NCBI GenBank assembly: GCA_910577405.1
Contig: CAJTMG010000004.1
Span: 73,638 to 137,637, forward strand
From: an uncultured Oscillibacter sp.
Lineage (GTDB): Bacteria; Bacillota; Clostridia; Oscillospirales; Oscillospiraceae
Length of the DNA stretch: 64,000 nt
Direction of reading: 5' to 3'
Numbering within the stretch: the first letter of the stretch is position 1; every line of letters starts with the position of its first letter. Position numbers and translations under genes: made by a program. Shown in pieces: positions 35,032-43,664 of the stretch. The notes beneath the pieces were generated by a model. The model made no database searches and had not been told where the DNA came from. It saw only the letters and a list, made by a program, of their open reading frames with translations.

Positions 35032-36341
35032 AACGAATCGTATCGCTCCTTCTGACCCTGTGCTTACTGGGCGTGCTGAGTGTCTCGGCAGCGTCCAACT
35101 CCCCTGCGCTTACTTACCGTACCAGCGGAGACAACGTGGAGCTGACCCTGGAGGGCGTCGCACAGTCCGTCACAGCGCTTCAGGTCACCTTGGAGCTGGA
35201 CGGCAGCTGTCCTGATGCCTCCTTCACCCCGGCTTCCGGCAGCTTCTACAGCCCGGACTGCCTTGTGGAAACCAAGAACGGCAAGACTTCGGTTACCGTC
35301 TATCTTGTGGCGGACAGCGCGGTCTCCGGAAACGGCCTGCGGCTGGGTTCTCTGATTCCCGGCGCGTCCTACCGCCTGCCCTCCAGCGCCGGGGTTAAGC
35401 TCCTGGACCGCAGCCTGACTCCCATTGCCAGCATCGGGCAGATTCCTCTTTCCGTGCCCAGCAGCGGGTCTGACGGCGGAGGCTCCGGCTCTGGTTCCGG
35501 TTCTGGTTCCGGCGGCGGGTCCGGCAGCAGCAGCATCTCCCGGAAAATCAAGGTTGCCAACTGTGAGCATGGATCTGTTACCGTCAAACCTGCCAACGCG
35601 TCCACCGGAACTACCGTCACTCTGACCGCTGTGCCCGATTCCGGTTATGTTCTGGAGAGCATCCGGGTCACCGACAGCCGGGGCCGTGAGGTGGAACTGA
35701 CTGAGGCCGGATTGAACAAGCGTACCTTCAAGATGCCCGCCTATGAGGTGGAAGTCCATGCCGTTTTCGCGCCGGGCGAGGATACCTTCAAAATGCCCTT
35801 CTCCGATATCGCTTCGGACGCCTGGTGCTTCAACGCCGTGCGCTATGTCTACGAGAACGGCTTGATGAACGGCACCACAGCTACTACCTTCACCCCTAAC
35901 GCGACTACTACCCGGGGTATGATCGTGGCCATCCTCTACCGTCTGGAGGGCTCCCCTGACGCCGGAACCTCCAAGTTCAGCGACGTGAATCCCTCCGCTT
36001 ACTACGCCTCCGCAGTGGCCTGGGCTTCGGAAAACGGCGTGGTCAACGGTTACGGCGACAATACCTTCAAGCCCAATAACCCCATTACCCGGGAACAAAT
36101 GGCAGCATTCCTTTTCCGTTACGCCACCCTCAAGGAACAGGACGTTTCCCCCAGAGCCGACCTGTCCCCCTTTACCGACGCGTCCCAGATTACCCCCTAT
36201 GCCGTGGAAGCCATCCAGTGGGCCAACGCGCAGGGGCTGGTCAACGGTACCTCCCCCACCACCCTCGCGCCTAAGGGGAACGCTACCCGCGCGCAGGTGG
36301 CCGTGATTCTCAGCCGCTTCGCCCAGAAGATGCAGGCTTGA
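35028..36341 (+). CDS. SLH-anchored surface protein with an N-terminal cohesin-like beta domain
   Basis: 437-aa exported protein with signal peptide MKRIVSLLLTLCLLGVLSVSAA. Then comes a beta-rich domain (about residues 22-147) whose pattern (DNVELTLEGVAQSVTALQVTLELD) recalls cohesin or carbohydrate-binding folds, and a Gly/Ser linker (about 148-171). An InlB-B/Flg_new-type repeat follows (ANCEHGSVTVKP... to EVEVHAVF), then three SLH domains (about 255-437). It starts inside the stop codon of the dockerin protease gene (ATGA), so the two are made together. Cell-wall anchoring is well supported; the cohesin reading is inference. Confidence 0.9.
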   Translation: MKRIVSLLLTLCLLGVLSVSAASNSPALTYRTSGDNVELTLEGVAQSVTALQVTLELDGSCPDASFTPASGSFYSPDCLVETKNGKTSVTVYLVADSAVSGNGLRLGSLIPGASYRLPSSAGVKLLDRSLTPIASIGQIPLSVPSSGSDGGGSGSGSGSGSGGGSGSSSISRKIKVANCEHGSVTVKPANASTGTTVTLTAVPDSGYVLESIRVTDSRGREVELTEAGLNKRTFKMPAYEVEVHAVFAPGEDTFKMPFSDIASDAWCFNAVRYVYENGLMNGTTATTFTPNATTTRGMIVAILYRLEGSPDAGTSKFSDVNPSAYYASAVAWASENGVVNGYGDNTFKPNNPITREQMAAFLFRYATLKEQDVSPRADLSPFTDASQITPYAVEAIQWANAQGLVNGTSPTTLAPKGNATRAQVAVILSRFAQKMQA

Positions 36342-36377
36342 ACTTCTGGCCCTGACTGAGAACCCAGGCGGTTCCTG

Positions 36378-36430
36378 AAACAGACAAATCCGCAGAGATG
36401 CTTTGACGTCCCTGCGGATTTGTTCTGTTC
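36378..36430 (+). terminator. Intrinsic terminator after the SLH gene
   Basis: A 12-bp core stem ACAAATCCGCAG / CTGCGGATTTGT (36384-36395 with 36412-36423) that extends outward through GAAACAG / CTGTTC, with a weak T-rich tail. Confidence 0.75.
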
Positions 36431-36598
36431 TGCGTTTGCCCTGAACGCTGGCCGGTTTTGTTCCATCCCAAATGCTATCCAAATTCTGGAGATTATCCCG
36501 GACGCCGTCCAACCCTGTACGGGCCTCTTTCGCAGTGGGCAAACTATACAAATGTGAGGGCGTTTTTCTTGAATTTCGTCAAATCTCTCCCGCTCTTC

Positions 36599-36716
36599 TT
36601 GACGAAATCCCTCTCCTATGCTACCATATTCTTGCATTTACTGAGAGGCGCGTTTCTATCCCTCTACAGCAAAGCCAAGAGAGGGCACGTCTGACCAGGG
36701 CGTGCGGTTTTTCTTT
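36599..36716 (+). ncRNA. Candidate orphan small RNA (promoter, switch-like stems, terminator)
   Basis: A promoter-like TTGACG (36599-36604), 17-base spacer, TACCAT (36622-36627) is followed within 90 bases by a terminator hairpin (GCACGTC 36685-36691 with 36698-36705) and TTTTTCTTT. The transcript would run from about 36634 to 36716. Inside it, GAGAGG (36643-36648) and AGAGAGGG (36678-36685) can both pair with the same CCCTCT (36660-36665), an either/or arrangement. No + strand gene follows, so this would be a free-standing RNA. No known RNA family is recognised. Confidence 0.35.
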
Positions 36717-36793
36717 AGTCGGTGCAGCGCGTTTTTCAGGAATGCGTTTTGCCTCCTTGCGCCGCATCCGGAGAGGGAAACCGCCATGGAAGC

Positions 36794-36831
36794 AAAACCA
36801 ACGCCGGGGGGTTCTGTCCCTCCGGCGCTGG
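36794..36831 (-). terminator. Probable terminator downstream of the acidic-tailed membrane protein gene
   Basis: CCAACGCCGG (36798-36807) pairs with CCGGCGCTGG (36822-36831) across a C/G-rich loop; on the minus strand it is followed by GTTTTGC. Confidence 0.55.
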
Positions 36832-36890
36832 TCTGTCCCGCTATGGAAAACTGCCCCGCGTGGGAACAGTCTCCTTTTCTGCCTGACGCG

Positions 36891-37238
36891 TTAATCTTCA
36901 TCTTCTTCGTCTTCTTCGTCATAGTCTTCTTCATCTTCACCGTCCGCGGCTTCGTTCCCTTCCTCTTCCAGTTCCTTCAATTCCGCTTCCTGTATCGCTT
37001 TGGCTTGTTTGTGCAGCTTCCAGGACAGTACCCCCAGAAGCGCCCCGCCTCCCAGCAGCACGATTGTCGCTAATATCAATTTCGGCAGGACTGCACCTCC
37101 CATCTCCCCTCTCAGATACAGCGCAATCTCTTTATAATATAGATACAGCAGATACAGCGCCGCCATCCCGTAAATGCTGGACCGCATACGGGGGTTCGCT
37201 TGGGTCTGCGGTTCTTTTTTTTCGTTTTTTTTGAACAT
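36891..37238 (-). CDS. Small two-membrane-segment protein with a poly-acidic tail, unknown function
   Basis: 115-aa protein. The start is the ATG after AAAGGAG. A Lys-rich N-terminus leads into two hydrophobic segments (IYGMAALYLLYLYYKEIALYL and LPKLILATIVLLGGGALLGVL). A charged helix follows, then about 25 residues almost entirely Glu and Asp (ending DEEDEEDED). The gene runs divergent from hrcA. I do not recognise it. The region upstream (37239-37745) is noticeably AT-richer and shows no gene I would defend. Confidence 0.7.
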   Translation of the reverse strand: MFKKNEKKEPQTQANPRMRSSIYGMAALYLLYLYYKEIALYLRGEMGGAVLPKLILATIVLLGGGALLGVLSWKLHKQAKAIQEAELKELEEEGNEAADGEDEEDYDEEDEEDED

Positions 37239-37745
37239 ATCTTCTCCTTTCGTCATCCCTTGATGTTGGCTTTTCCATATTCATTCTCCCTGGTCTGATT
37301 GTACCACAGACGGGGTCCGGATGCAAGGTTTGGCCCCTTTCTCCTTCGTGTTGACAACTCTGACCGCAAGCGGCTTCACAAATCGTTTCTTGATTTTATT
37401 TATGCGGATTATTGTAATGGTTATCATTCCTGCCGGCGCCGGAGAGGACACAAAAACAACCATTAAAATGAAACAAATGAAGCCTTATAGAATAATATGT
37501 GGGAAGGCGCTGTCAAATCTGAAAGCGTTTCAGTTTCGTTGGAAAATCATGAAAAGGCTGAAGAATATGCCGCGCGTTTTACGGGAACAGAAAAGATGAC
37601 TTCCAGTTTGATGGTTCACTGTCCTTTTCTTCGTTCCGGTCATGAGAAAATCGCAAAAGGACGCCAAACACGCCGGGATTTCAGCGACATGGACAGTGTT
37701 TTCAAATCCGTAGCGGTTTGTTCACAAAATGTTTATATCCATCCA

Positions 37746-37774
37746 TTGACAATCGGCGGCAGGGGTGGTAAACT
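37746..37774 (+). promoter_or_regulatory. Sigma-A promoter of the hrcA-dnaK operon
   Basis: TTGACA (37746-37751), 17-base spacer, TAAACT (37769-37774), directly before the CIRCE operator. Confidence 0.8.
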
Positions 37775-37778
37775 CGCC

Positions 37779-37805
37779 TTAGCACTCCGGAAGAGAGAGT
37801 GCTAA
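37779..37805 (+). promoter_or_regulatory. CIRCE operator of hrcA-grpE-dnaK-dnaJ
   Basis: TTAGCACTC (37779-37787), nine-base spacer, GAGTGCTAA (37797-37805): a perfect CIRCE core. HrcA therefore represses its own operon as well as groESL. Confidence 0.97.
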
Positions 37806-37825
37806 AGCCTCGGGGAGGTGCAGAC

Positions 37826-38863
37826 ATGGAGCTGACGGAGCGGAAACGACAGATTCTGAAAGTAGTGGTAGAGGATTTCATCCACACGGCCGAACCGGTA
37901 GGCTCCAAGGCAATCGCAGTACGGATGGGCGGCAGCGTGAGTTCGGCGACAATACGGAACGAGCTTTCCGACCTCACCGAGCTGGGTTACCTGGAACAGC
38001 CCCATACCTCCGCCGGACGGATGCCGTCTCCTAAGGGCTACCGGCTCTATGTCAACGAGCTGATGGAACAGCAGAGGCTTTCTATGGCGGAAACGGAGCG
38101 GATTCATCAGGCGCTGCAATTGAAAATGGAAGAGCTGGACCGTCTGCTCTCCCAGGCTGGCCGGGCGGTTTCGGCTCTGGTGCGCTACCCCGCCTACGCA
38201 GCCGCGGCAAGACGAACCAGCGTGACCGCAAGACGATTCGACCTTCTGCCGGTGGATTCCAGGAACTGTATCGCCGTGATGATGAACAGCGACAGCAAGG
38301 TTCACAGCAAGCTGCTTCAGATGCAGTTACAAGTGGGCGCGGAACAGTTTCCCGGTCTGGTGAATCTGCTGAATCAGCACTTTACCGGCATTTCCCCCAA
38401 TAAGATGCACCAGCGCTTGATGCCGGCGGAACAGGTGAGTCCACAGGCGTTTCTGCTGCTGAGCCAGGTGGTGAGCTTCGGGGCGGAGGCTCTGGAGGAC
38501 GCTGGACAGCGGGAAGTGGTGATCGCCGGGGCCAGACAGCTTTTGAAGCTCCCTGAGTTCCGGGACGCAGACAAGGCCCATGATTTGATGAGCTTTCTCG
38601 CCGACAGTAAAGACGACCTGCCGATGCCGGAGCACAGGGAAATGGAAATCCTGATTGGGCCGGAAAACGTGGAGGAAGCCTTGAAGGATACCAGCGTGGT
38701 GGTTGCCAGCTATAATATCGGAGATAATATGCGGGGTCTGATCGGCGTGGTCGGGCCTACCAGAATGGATTACGCGGCCGTGGCTGCAAGGCTTTCTGGG
38801 TTTGCAGAGGGCCTTGCGCGGCTGTTTGGAAAGGAATTACCCCCAAAGGAGGAACAGGAATGA
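37826..38863 (+). CDS. hrcA: HrcA, heat-inducible transcription repressor
   Basis: 345-aa repressor of class I heat-shock genes. N-terminal winged helix (ERKRQILKVVVEDFIHTAEPVGSKAI ... GSVSSATIRNELSDLTELGYLEQPHTSAGRMPS), then a GAF-like middle domain, and near the end the conserved IGDNMRGLIGVVGPTRMDY. Its activity normally depends on GroEL. The start is the ATG after GGGGAGGTG. It overlaps grpE by 4 bases (ATGA). Confidence 0.98.
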   Translation: MELTERKRQILKVVVEDFIHTAEPVGSKAIAVRMGGSVSSATIRNELSDLTELGYLEQPHTSAGRMPSPKGYRLYVNELMEQQRLSMAETERIHQALQLKMEELDRLLSQAGRAVSALVRYPAYAAAARRTSVTARRFDLLPVDSRNCIAVMMNSDSKVHSKLLQMQLQVGAEQFPGLVNLLNQHFTGISPNKMHQRLMPAEQVSPQAFLLLSQVVSFGAEALEDAGQREVVIAGARQLLKLPEFRDADKAHDLMSFLADSKDDLPMPEHREMEILIGPENVEEALKDTSVVVASYNIGDNMRGLIGVVGPTRMDYAAVAARLSGFAEGLARLFGKELPPKEEQE

Positions 38864-39402
38864 GCGAAGAGAAGAAAGAGCCATTGGAAAACGAAGACGA
38901 GACCATTCAGCCGGAAGAGCCGGAAATGGAGGAAACCTACACCTTCACCCGGGAACAGGTGGAGCATCTGGAGCAGACCGCTAAGCAGGCCGAGATTAAC
39001 CGGGAGCATTTGGTACGCATTACCGCCGAGTACGAGAACTACCGCAAGCGGACCGTCAAAGAAAAGGAATCCCTCTATCAGGACGCCAAGGCCGATACCA
39101 TCCGGGAATTCCTGGCGGTCTACGATAACCTGGAGCGGGCCGTCAACACGGAGGGCGGCGAGGATTCCCCCCATAAGAAGGGCCTGGAAATGATCTTCAC
39201 GCAGTATAAAGAGCTGCTGAAAAAACTGGGCGTTATCGAAATTGAAGCCATAGGCCAGCCATTCGACCCCGAACGACACGACGCCGTGATGCACATCGAG
39301 GACGAGAACTTCGGCGAAAACGAAATCTCGCAGGTCTTCCAAACGGGCTTCCTGCTGGGGGATCGGGTCATTCGTCATTCCGTGGTGCAGGTCGCGAATT
39401 AA
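38860..39402 (+). CDS. grpE: GrpE, nucleotide exchange factor for DnaK
   Basis: 180-aa co-chaperone. An acidic disordered N-terminus (EEKKEPLENEDETIQPEEPEMEE) leads into the long coiled coil with EYENYRKRTVKEKE and FLAVYDNLERAV. The C-terminal beta domain follows (GQPFDPERHDAVMHIED ... VFQTGFLLGDRVIRHSVVQVAN). The start lies inside the hrcA stop. Confidence 0.98.
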   Translation: MSEEKKEPLENEDETIQPEEPEMEETYTFTREQVEHLEQTAKQAEINREHLVRITAEYENYRKRTVKEKESLYQDAKADTIREFLAVYDNLERAVNTEGGEDSPHKKGLEMIFTQYKELLKKLGVIEIEAIGQPFDPERHDAVMHIEDENFGENEISQVFQTGFLLGDRVIRHSVVQVAN

Positions 39403-39421
39403 CTGTAAACGAGAGGATGGG

Positions 39422-39473
39422 AGATAGAAGATATTTCCTGACGCGGTTTTTCTTCTGTAAATATCCTCTATCT
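39422..39473 (+). promoter_or_regulatory. Inverted repeat in the grpE-dnaK gap
   Basis: 15-base arms with one internal mismatch (39422-39436 and 39459-39473), 22-base loop and no T-run. It sits between grpE and dnaK and may be an mRNA processing or stability element. TCTTCTGTAAAT also occurs twice here. Confidence 0.5.
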
Positions 39474-39534
39474 GCTGTCTTCTGTAAATTCTATAATAAA
39501 ACACTATATTTATCATAAAATGGAGGCTTTTACT

Positions 39535-41370
39535 ATGGGTAAAGTTATTGGCATTGATTTGGGCACTACCAATTCCTGCGTGGCCGTGATGGAGGGCGGA
39601 GAGGCCGTGGTCATCGCCAACGCTGAGGGCAACCGCACCACTCCTTCCGTCGTGGCTTTCTCCAAGACCGGCGAGCGTATGGTGGGCCAGGTAGCCAAGC
39701 GGCAGGCCATCACCAATCCGGACCGGACCATCTCTTCCATCAAGCGGGAAATGGGTTCCGATCATAAGACGACCATTGACAGCAAGGCGTACACTCCTCA
39801 GGAAATCAGCGCTATGATTCTTCAGAAGCTCAAGGCCGACGCGGAAAGCTATCTGGGCGGTCCCGTGACAGAGGCTGTGATCACCGTTCCCGCCTACTTC
39901 ACCGACTCCCAGCGGCAGGCTACCAAGGACGCGGGCAGGATCGCCGGCCTGGACGTGAAGCGTATCGTCAACGAGCCTACCGCCGCTGCCCTGGCCTACG
40001 GCGTGGACAAGGAACAGGCTCAGAAGATTATGGTCTACGATCTGGGCGGCGGCACCTTCGACGTGTCCATTCTGGATATTGACAACGGTTTCATCCAGGT
40101 CCTGGCCACCGCGGGAAACAACCGTTTGGGCGGCGATGACTTCGACGAGTGCGTGATGAAGTGGCTGGTGGGCGAGTTCCTGCGCTCCGACGGCGTGGAC
40201 CTCTCCAATGACAAGGTTGCTATGCAGCGTCTGAAGGAAGCCGCGGAAAAGGCCAAGATCGAGCTGTCCGGCGTGACTGCCTCCAATATCAACCTGCCCT
40301 ATATCACCGCCGACGCCAACGGTCCCAAGCATCTGGACGTCACCCTCTCCCGGGCCAAGTTCAACGAGCTGACCGCCCATCTGGTGGACGCTACCATGGG
40401 CCCGGTGCGGCAGGCCATGAGCGACGCGGGATTGAAGCCCTCTGATCTGTCCAAGGTCCTGCTGGTGGGCGGTTCCAGCCGTATCCCCGCCGTGCAGGAG
40501 GCCGTGAAGAACTTTACCGGCAGCGACCCCTTCAAGGGCATCAACCCCGACGAATGCGTTGCTATGGGCGCGGCGCTCCAGGCTGGCGTGCTGACCGGCG
40601 ACGTAAAGGACCTGCTGCTGCTGGATGTGACCCCGCTGTCCCTGGGCATCGAGACTTACGGCGGCGTCTGCACCCGGCTGATCGAACGCAATACCACCAT
40701 TCCCGTCCGGAAGAGCCAGATTTTCTCCACCGCCGCGGATAATCAGACCAGCGTGGAAGTCAACGTGCTCCAGGGCGAACGGGAAATGGCCGCCGCAAAC
40801 AAGTCCCTGGGCCGCTTCCATCTGGACGGCATTGCTCCCGCGCGCCGGGGCGTTCCGCAGATTGAAGTTTCCTTCGATATCGACGAGAACGGCATCGTCA
40901 ACGTCTCCGCAAAAGACCTGGGTACTGGGACGGAACAGCATATCACCATCACGTCTTCCTCCAACATGAGCAAGGAAGACATCGAGAAGGCCGTGAAGGA
41001 AGCTGAACAGTATGCCGCCCAGGATAAGAAGCTCAAGGAAGAGGTGGAAACCCGGAACCAGGGCGACCAGATGGTTTACCAGTGCGAAAAGACCCTGAAC
41101 GATATGGGCGACAAGATTCCCGCCGACGACAAGGCCAAGGTCCAGGCAGGCATTGACAAGCTGAAAGAATCTCTCAAGGGCCAGGACATCGCCGCAATCA
41201 AGGCCGACACGGAAGCCCTCCAGCAGGCATTCTACCCCGTGAGTGAAAAGCTTTACCAGCAGGCCAATCCCCAGGGGTCCCAGCCTGGTCCCGACACCGG
41301 CGCTTCCCAGGAGGGCCAGTATTACGACGCTGATTACAAAGTTGTTGACGACGACGAGCAGAATAAATAA
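39535..41370 (+). CDS. dnaK: DnaK, Hsp70 chaperone
   Basis: 611-aa ATP-dependent chaperone. It starts GKVIGIDLGTTNSCVAVMEG; the phosphate-2 motif is IMVYDLGGGTFDVSIL and the adenosine motif VLLVGGSSRIPAVQ. The linker DLLLLDVTPLSLGIETYGG leads into the substrate-binding domain, with a C-terminal lid and acidic EEVD-like end (DDDEQNK). The start is the ATG 8 bases after GGAGG; an in-frame ATG 15 bases upstream is too close to it. Confidence 0.99.
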   Translation: MGKVIGIDLGTTNSCVAVMEGGEAVVIANAEGNRTTPSVVAFSKTGERMVGQVAKRQAITNPDRTISSIKREMGSDHKTTIDSKAYTPQEISAMILQKLKADAESYLGGPVTEAVITVPAYFTDSQRQATKDAGRIAGLDVKRIVNEPTAAALAYGVDKEQAQKIMVYDLGGGTFDVSILDIDNGFIQVLATAGNNRLGGDDFDECVMKWLVGEFLRSDGVDLSNDKVAMQRLKEAAEKAKIELSGVTASNINLPYITADANGPKHLDVTLSRAKFNELTAHLVDATMGPVRQAMSDAGLKPSDLSKVLLVGGSSRIPAVQEAVKNFTGSDPFKGINPDECVAMGAALQAGVLTGDVKDLLLLDVTPLSLGIETYGGVCTRLIERNTTIPVRKSQIFSTAADNQTSVEVNVLQGEREMAAANKSLGRFHLDGIAPARRGVPQIEVSFDIDENGIVNVSAKDLGTGTEQHITITSSSNMSKEDIEKAVKEAEQYAAQDKKLKEEVETRNQGDQMVYQCEKTLNDMGDKIPADDKAKVQAGIDKLKESLKGQDIAAIKADTEALQQAFYPVSEKLYQQANPQGSQPGPDTGASQEGQYYDADYKVVDDDEQNK

Positions 41371-41380
41371 GAACCGCTTT

Positions 41381-41414
41381 CAATGGGACGGGGAGCTTCT
41401 TCCTCGCCCCATTG
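41381..41414 (+). promoter_or_regulatory. GC-rich hairpin in the dnaK-dnaJ gap
   Basis: CAATGGGACGGGGAG pairs imperfectly with CCTCGCCCCATTG around a short loop. It has no T-run, so it may slow or partly end transcription after dnaK, or stabilise the dnaK message. Confidence 0.5.
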
Positions 41415-41450
41415 CAGTGTGAGTCAGGAATTTACCCGGCGCAATAATTT

Positions 41451-41510
41451 TCCTAATTCCTAACTCCTATAACTCCTAATTCCTAATTCTTAACTCATGA
41501 CTCCTAATTG
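41451..41510. repeat. Short degenerate direct repeats before dnaJ
   Basis: About eight tandem copies of a 7-base unit near TAATTCC / TAACTCC. The run is a low-complexity stretch rich in C and T on the + strand. Confidence 0.75.
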
Positions 41511-41525
41511 AAACAGGGGGGTATT

Positions 41526-42668
41526 ATGGCTGAACAGAAACGCGACTATTACGAGGTGCTTGGCATCTCCAAGGGCGCAACAGAGGATGAGATCAAGAAG
41601 GCATACCGGAAGATGGCCAAGGAGACCCATCCGGACCTGCACCCAGGGGACGAGACGGCGGCGGCACGGTTCAAGGAAGTGAACGAGGCTTACGGCGTTC
41701 TGTCCGACAAAGAGAAGAAAGCCCGCTACGACCAGTACGGCCATGCGGGAGTGGACCCCAATTTCGGAGCGGGCGGCGGGTTCGACGGTGGCTTCGGCGG
41801 CTTCGACTTCGGGGACCTGGGGGATATCTTTGGCAGCTTCTTCGGCGGCGGCTTCGGGGGAGGACGCAGAGCAAACCCCAACGCGCCCCAGAGAGGAGAG
41901 AGCCTGCGTCTGAGCCTGAGCATTGATTTTGAAGAGGCGGCCTTCGGGTGCGAGAAGGCTGTGACTTTGGAACGGGCGGAAACCTGCGAGACCTGCCATG
42001 GAAGCGGCAGCGCTCCCGGGTCCGCACCCGAAACCTGCTCCGAATGCCACGGCACCGGTACGGTCCAGGTCCGGCGGCAAACTCCTATGGGCGTCTTCGC
42101 CACCACGTCCCCATGCAGCAAGTGCGGCGGCAAGGGCAAGATTATCCGTCAGCCTTGCAGCGAATGCCACGGCTCTGGCTCCATACGGCGGCGCAGGACC
42201 ATTCAGGCCAGCATCCCCGCCGGTATTGACAACGGGCAGACCATCTCTATCCGGGGTCAGGGCAATGCCGGCAAAAACGGCGGGCCTGCCGGAGACCTGC
42301 TCATTACCATCAGCGTGCGGCCTCATCCCCTGTTCCGGCGGGAGGGCACGTCCATTCTCAGCGAGTTCCCTGTCACCTTCGCGCAGGCGGCTTTAGGGGC
42401 GGAGCTGGAAGTTCCCACCATTGATGGAAACGTTCGCTACGACCTGCCGGAGGGCACTCAGTCCGGGGTCACCTTCCGTTTGAAGGGCAAGGGCATTCCC
42501 GCCATCAACGGACGGGGCCGGGGAGACCAGTATGTGACCGTTCGGGTAGAAACGCCAAAGAATCTGAACCGTGAGCAGAAGGAAGCGCTGCGGAAATTCG
42601 CCGAGCTGATGGGTGAGGACAGTCCGGAGGGCTTTATGGACCGTTTTAAGAAGAGGAAGAAAAAATAA
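41526..42668 (+). CDS. dnaJ: DnaJ, Hsp40 co-chaperone
   Basis: 380-aa J-domain protein that stimulates DnaK. J-domain with HPD in ETHPDLHPGD; a Gly/Phe-rich region (GGGFDGGFGGFDFGDLGDIF); four zinc-finger repeats CETCHGSG, CSECHGTG, CSKCGGKG, CSECHGSG; and the C-terminal substrate domains. The start is the ATG after CAGGGGGGT. Its stop overlaps the next start (TAATG). Confidence 0.98.
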   Translation: MAEQKRDYYEVLGISKGATEDEIKKAYRKMAKETHPDLHPGDETAAARFKEVNEAYGVLSDKEKKARYDQYGHAGVDPNFGAGGGFDGGFGGFDFGDLGDIFGSFFGGGFGGGRRANPNAPQRGESLRLSLSIDFEEAAFGCEKAVTLERAETCETCHGSGSAPGSAPETCSECHGTGTVQVRRQTPMGVFATTSPCSKCGGKGKIIRQPCSECHGSGSIRRRRTIQASIPAGIDNGQTISIRGQGNAGKNGGPAGDLLITISVRPHPLFRREGTSILSEFPVTFAQAALGAELEVPTIDGNVRYDLPEGTQSGVTFRLKGKGIPAINGRGRGDQYVTVRVETPKNLNREQKEALRKFAELMGEDSPEGFMDRFKKRKKK

Positions 42669-43486
42669 TGTATCTTGCCGACTGCCATCTGCATTCCCGT
42701 GTCTCCCCCGACGCTCAGGATTCCATGACCGAACTGGCCGAAGCCGCCATCGCCGCCGGTCTGGATGAACTTTGCTTTACCGACCACGTGGAACCGATTT
42801 ATTGGGGCACCAACCGGGTGAAGGATTTCTTCGACTGGGACGCCCTTACGCGGGAGTTCGAGGAAGCCCGGAACGCCGTGGGGGACCGGATCACGCTGCA
42901 CCTGGGCATTGAGCTGGGGGACGCCTGCTGGGATTTTCCGAGTACCGAGAAACTGTTGGCCAACGCGCCGCCTTTGGATTTTATCATTGGTTCCGTTCAT
43001 ATGCTCTCCCGGCGTTATCAGGGACTGGACCTCTACTACTTCGATCCCCAAACCGAACAGGAAGCCTATGCCGGTATCGAGGACTACCTGGATCGTGTGC
43101 GGGCCATGGCGGAATGGGGGAAGTTTGACGTTCTGGGACACCTGACCCTTCCCCTGCGCTACCTGAATGAAAATAAAGGCTTTCATTTGAGCATGGAGCG
43201 GTATCAGGACGAGATTGCCGGGATTTTTGACCTTCTGAACCGTAAAGGCATCGGCATCGAGCTGAACACCAACCGCGGACATACACCCCTTCCTGACGCT
43301 GCGTGGCTCCGGCTCTATCTGGACACGGTCAGCGAACCAATCATCACCCTGGGCACCGACGCTCACAGTGCGGAATTCGTGGGCCGCGCCGTCCGGGAAC
43401 GCCAGGCGCTTTTGCAGGAGTGCGGCTTTTCCCGGTTCTGCACCTTCGAGAAACGCCGCCCTATATGGCACGCCCTTGGAAATTAG
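42668..43486 (+). CDS. PHP-domain phosphatase, histidinol-phosphatase (HisK) type
   Basis: 272-aa metal-dependent phosphoesterase. The PHP motifs are clear: DCHLHSRVSPDAQDSM, CFTDHVEP, LGIELGD, IIGSVHML, DVLGHLTLP, ELNTNRG and TLGTDAHSAEFVG. Sequence order and length fit the HisK branch, which removes phosphate from histidinol phosphate. Other PHP enzymes are similar, and no other his genes are nearby, so the substrate is a family-based guess. Translation is coupled to dnaJ. Confidence 0.88.
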   Translation: MYLADCHLHSRVSPDAQDSMTELAEAAIAAGLDELCFTDHVEPIYWGTNRVKDFFDWDALTREFEEARNAVGDRITLHLGIELGDACWDFPSTEKLLANAPPLDFIIGSVHMLSRRYQGLDLYYFDPQTEQEAYAGIEDYLDRVRAMAEWGKFDVLGHLTLPLRYLNENKGFHLSMERYQDEIAGIFDLLNRKGIGIELNTNRGHTPLPDAAWLRLYLDTVSEPIITLGTDAHSAEFVGRAVRERQALLQECGFSRFCTFEKRRPIWHALGN

Positions 43487-43597
43487 AAATTCGTTCGGAA
43501 ATCAGACGCTCTTTTTGAATCCTGGCGTTTATTGGGGATTCAAATGTTAATTTTTGCTTCCAGAAAGGCTGTTTTGGAGAAAGTTGGCGGGAACGGA

Positions 43598-43626
43598 TTG
43601 ATTTTCTGGGAAACCTGGGGTACAAT
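43598..43626 (+). promoter_or_regulatory. Promoter for rpiB
   Basis: TTGATT (43598-43603), 17-base spacer, TACAAT (43621-43626), 39 bases before the start. Confidence 0.75.
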
Positions 43627-43664
43627 AGAAATACAAATTCATGAGAAACAGGGGGATGCTAGTT

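Noticed and set aside
36643..36690. preQ1-type riboswitch (GAGAGG / CCCTCT stem followed by an A-containing tail)
   Set aside because: The conserved loop and tail bases of preQ1-I are not there and no queuosine or transport gene follows; kept only as an unclassified RNA candidate.
37404..37425. Fur-box-like AATGGTTATCATT
   Set aside because: Only a half match to the Fur consensus and no iron-uptake gene or credible open frame downstream.
37497..37805. Open frame of about 100 codons upstream of hrcA
   Set aside because: No ribosome binding site, runs across the hrcA promoter and CIRCE operator, and has no recognisable domain.
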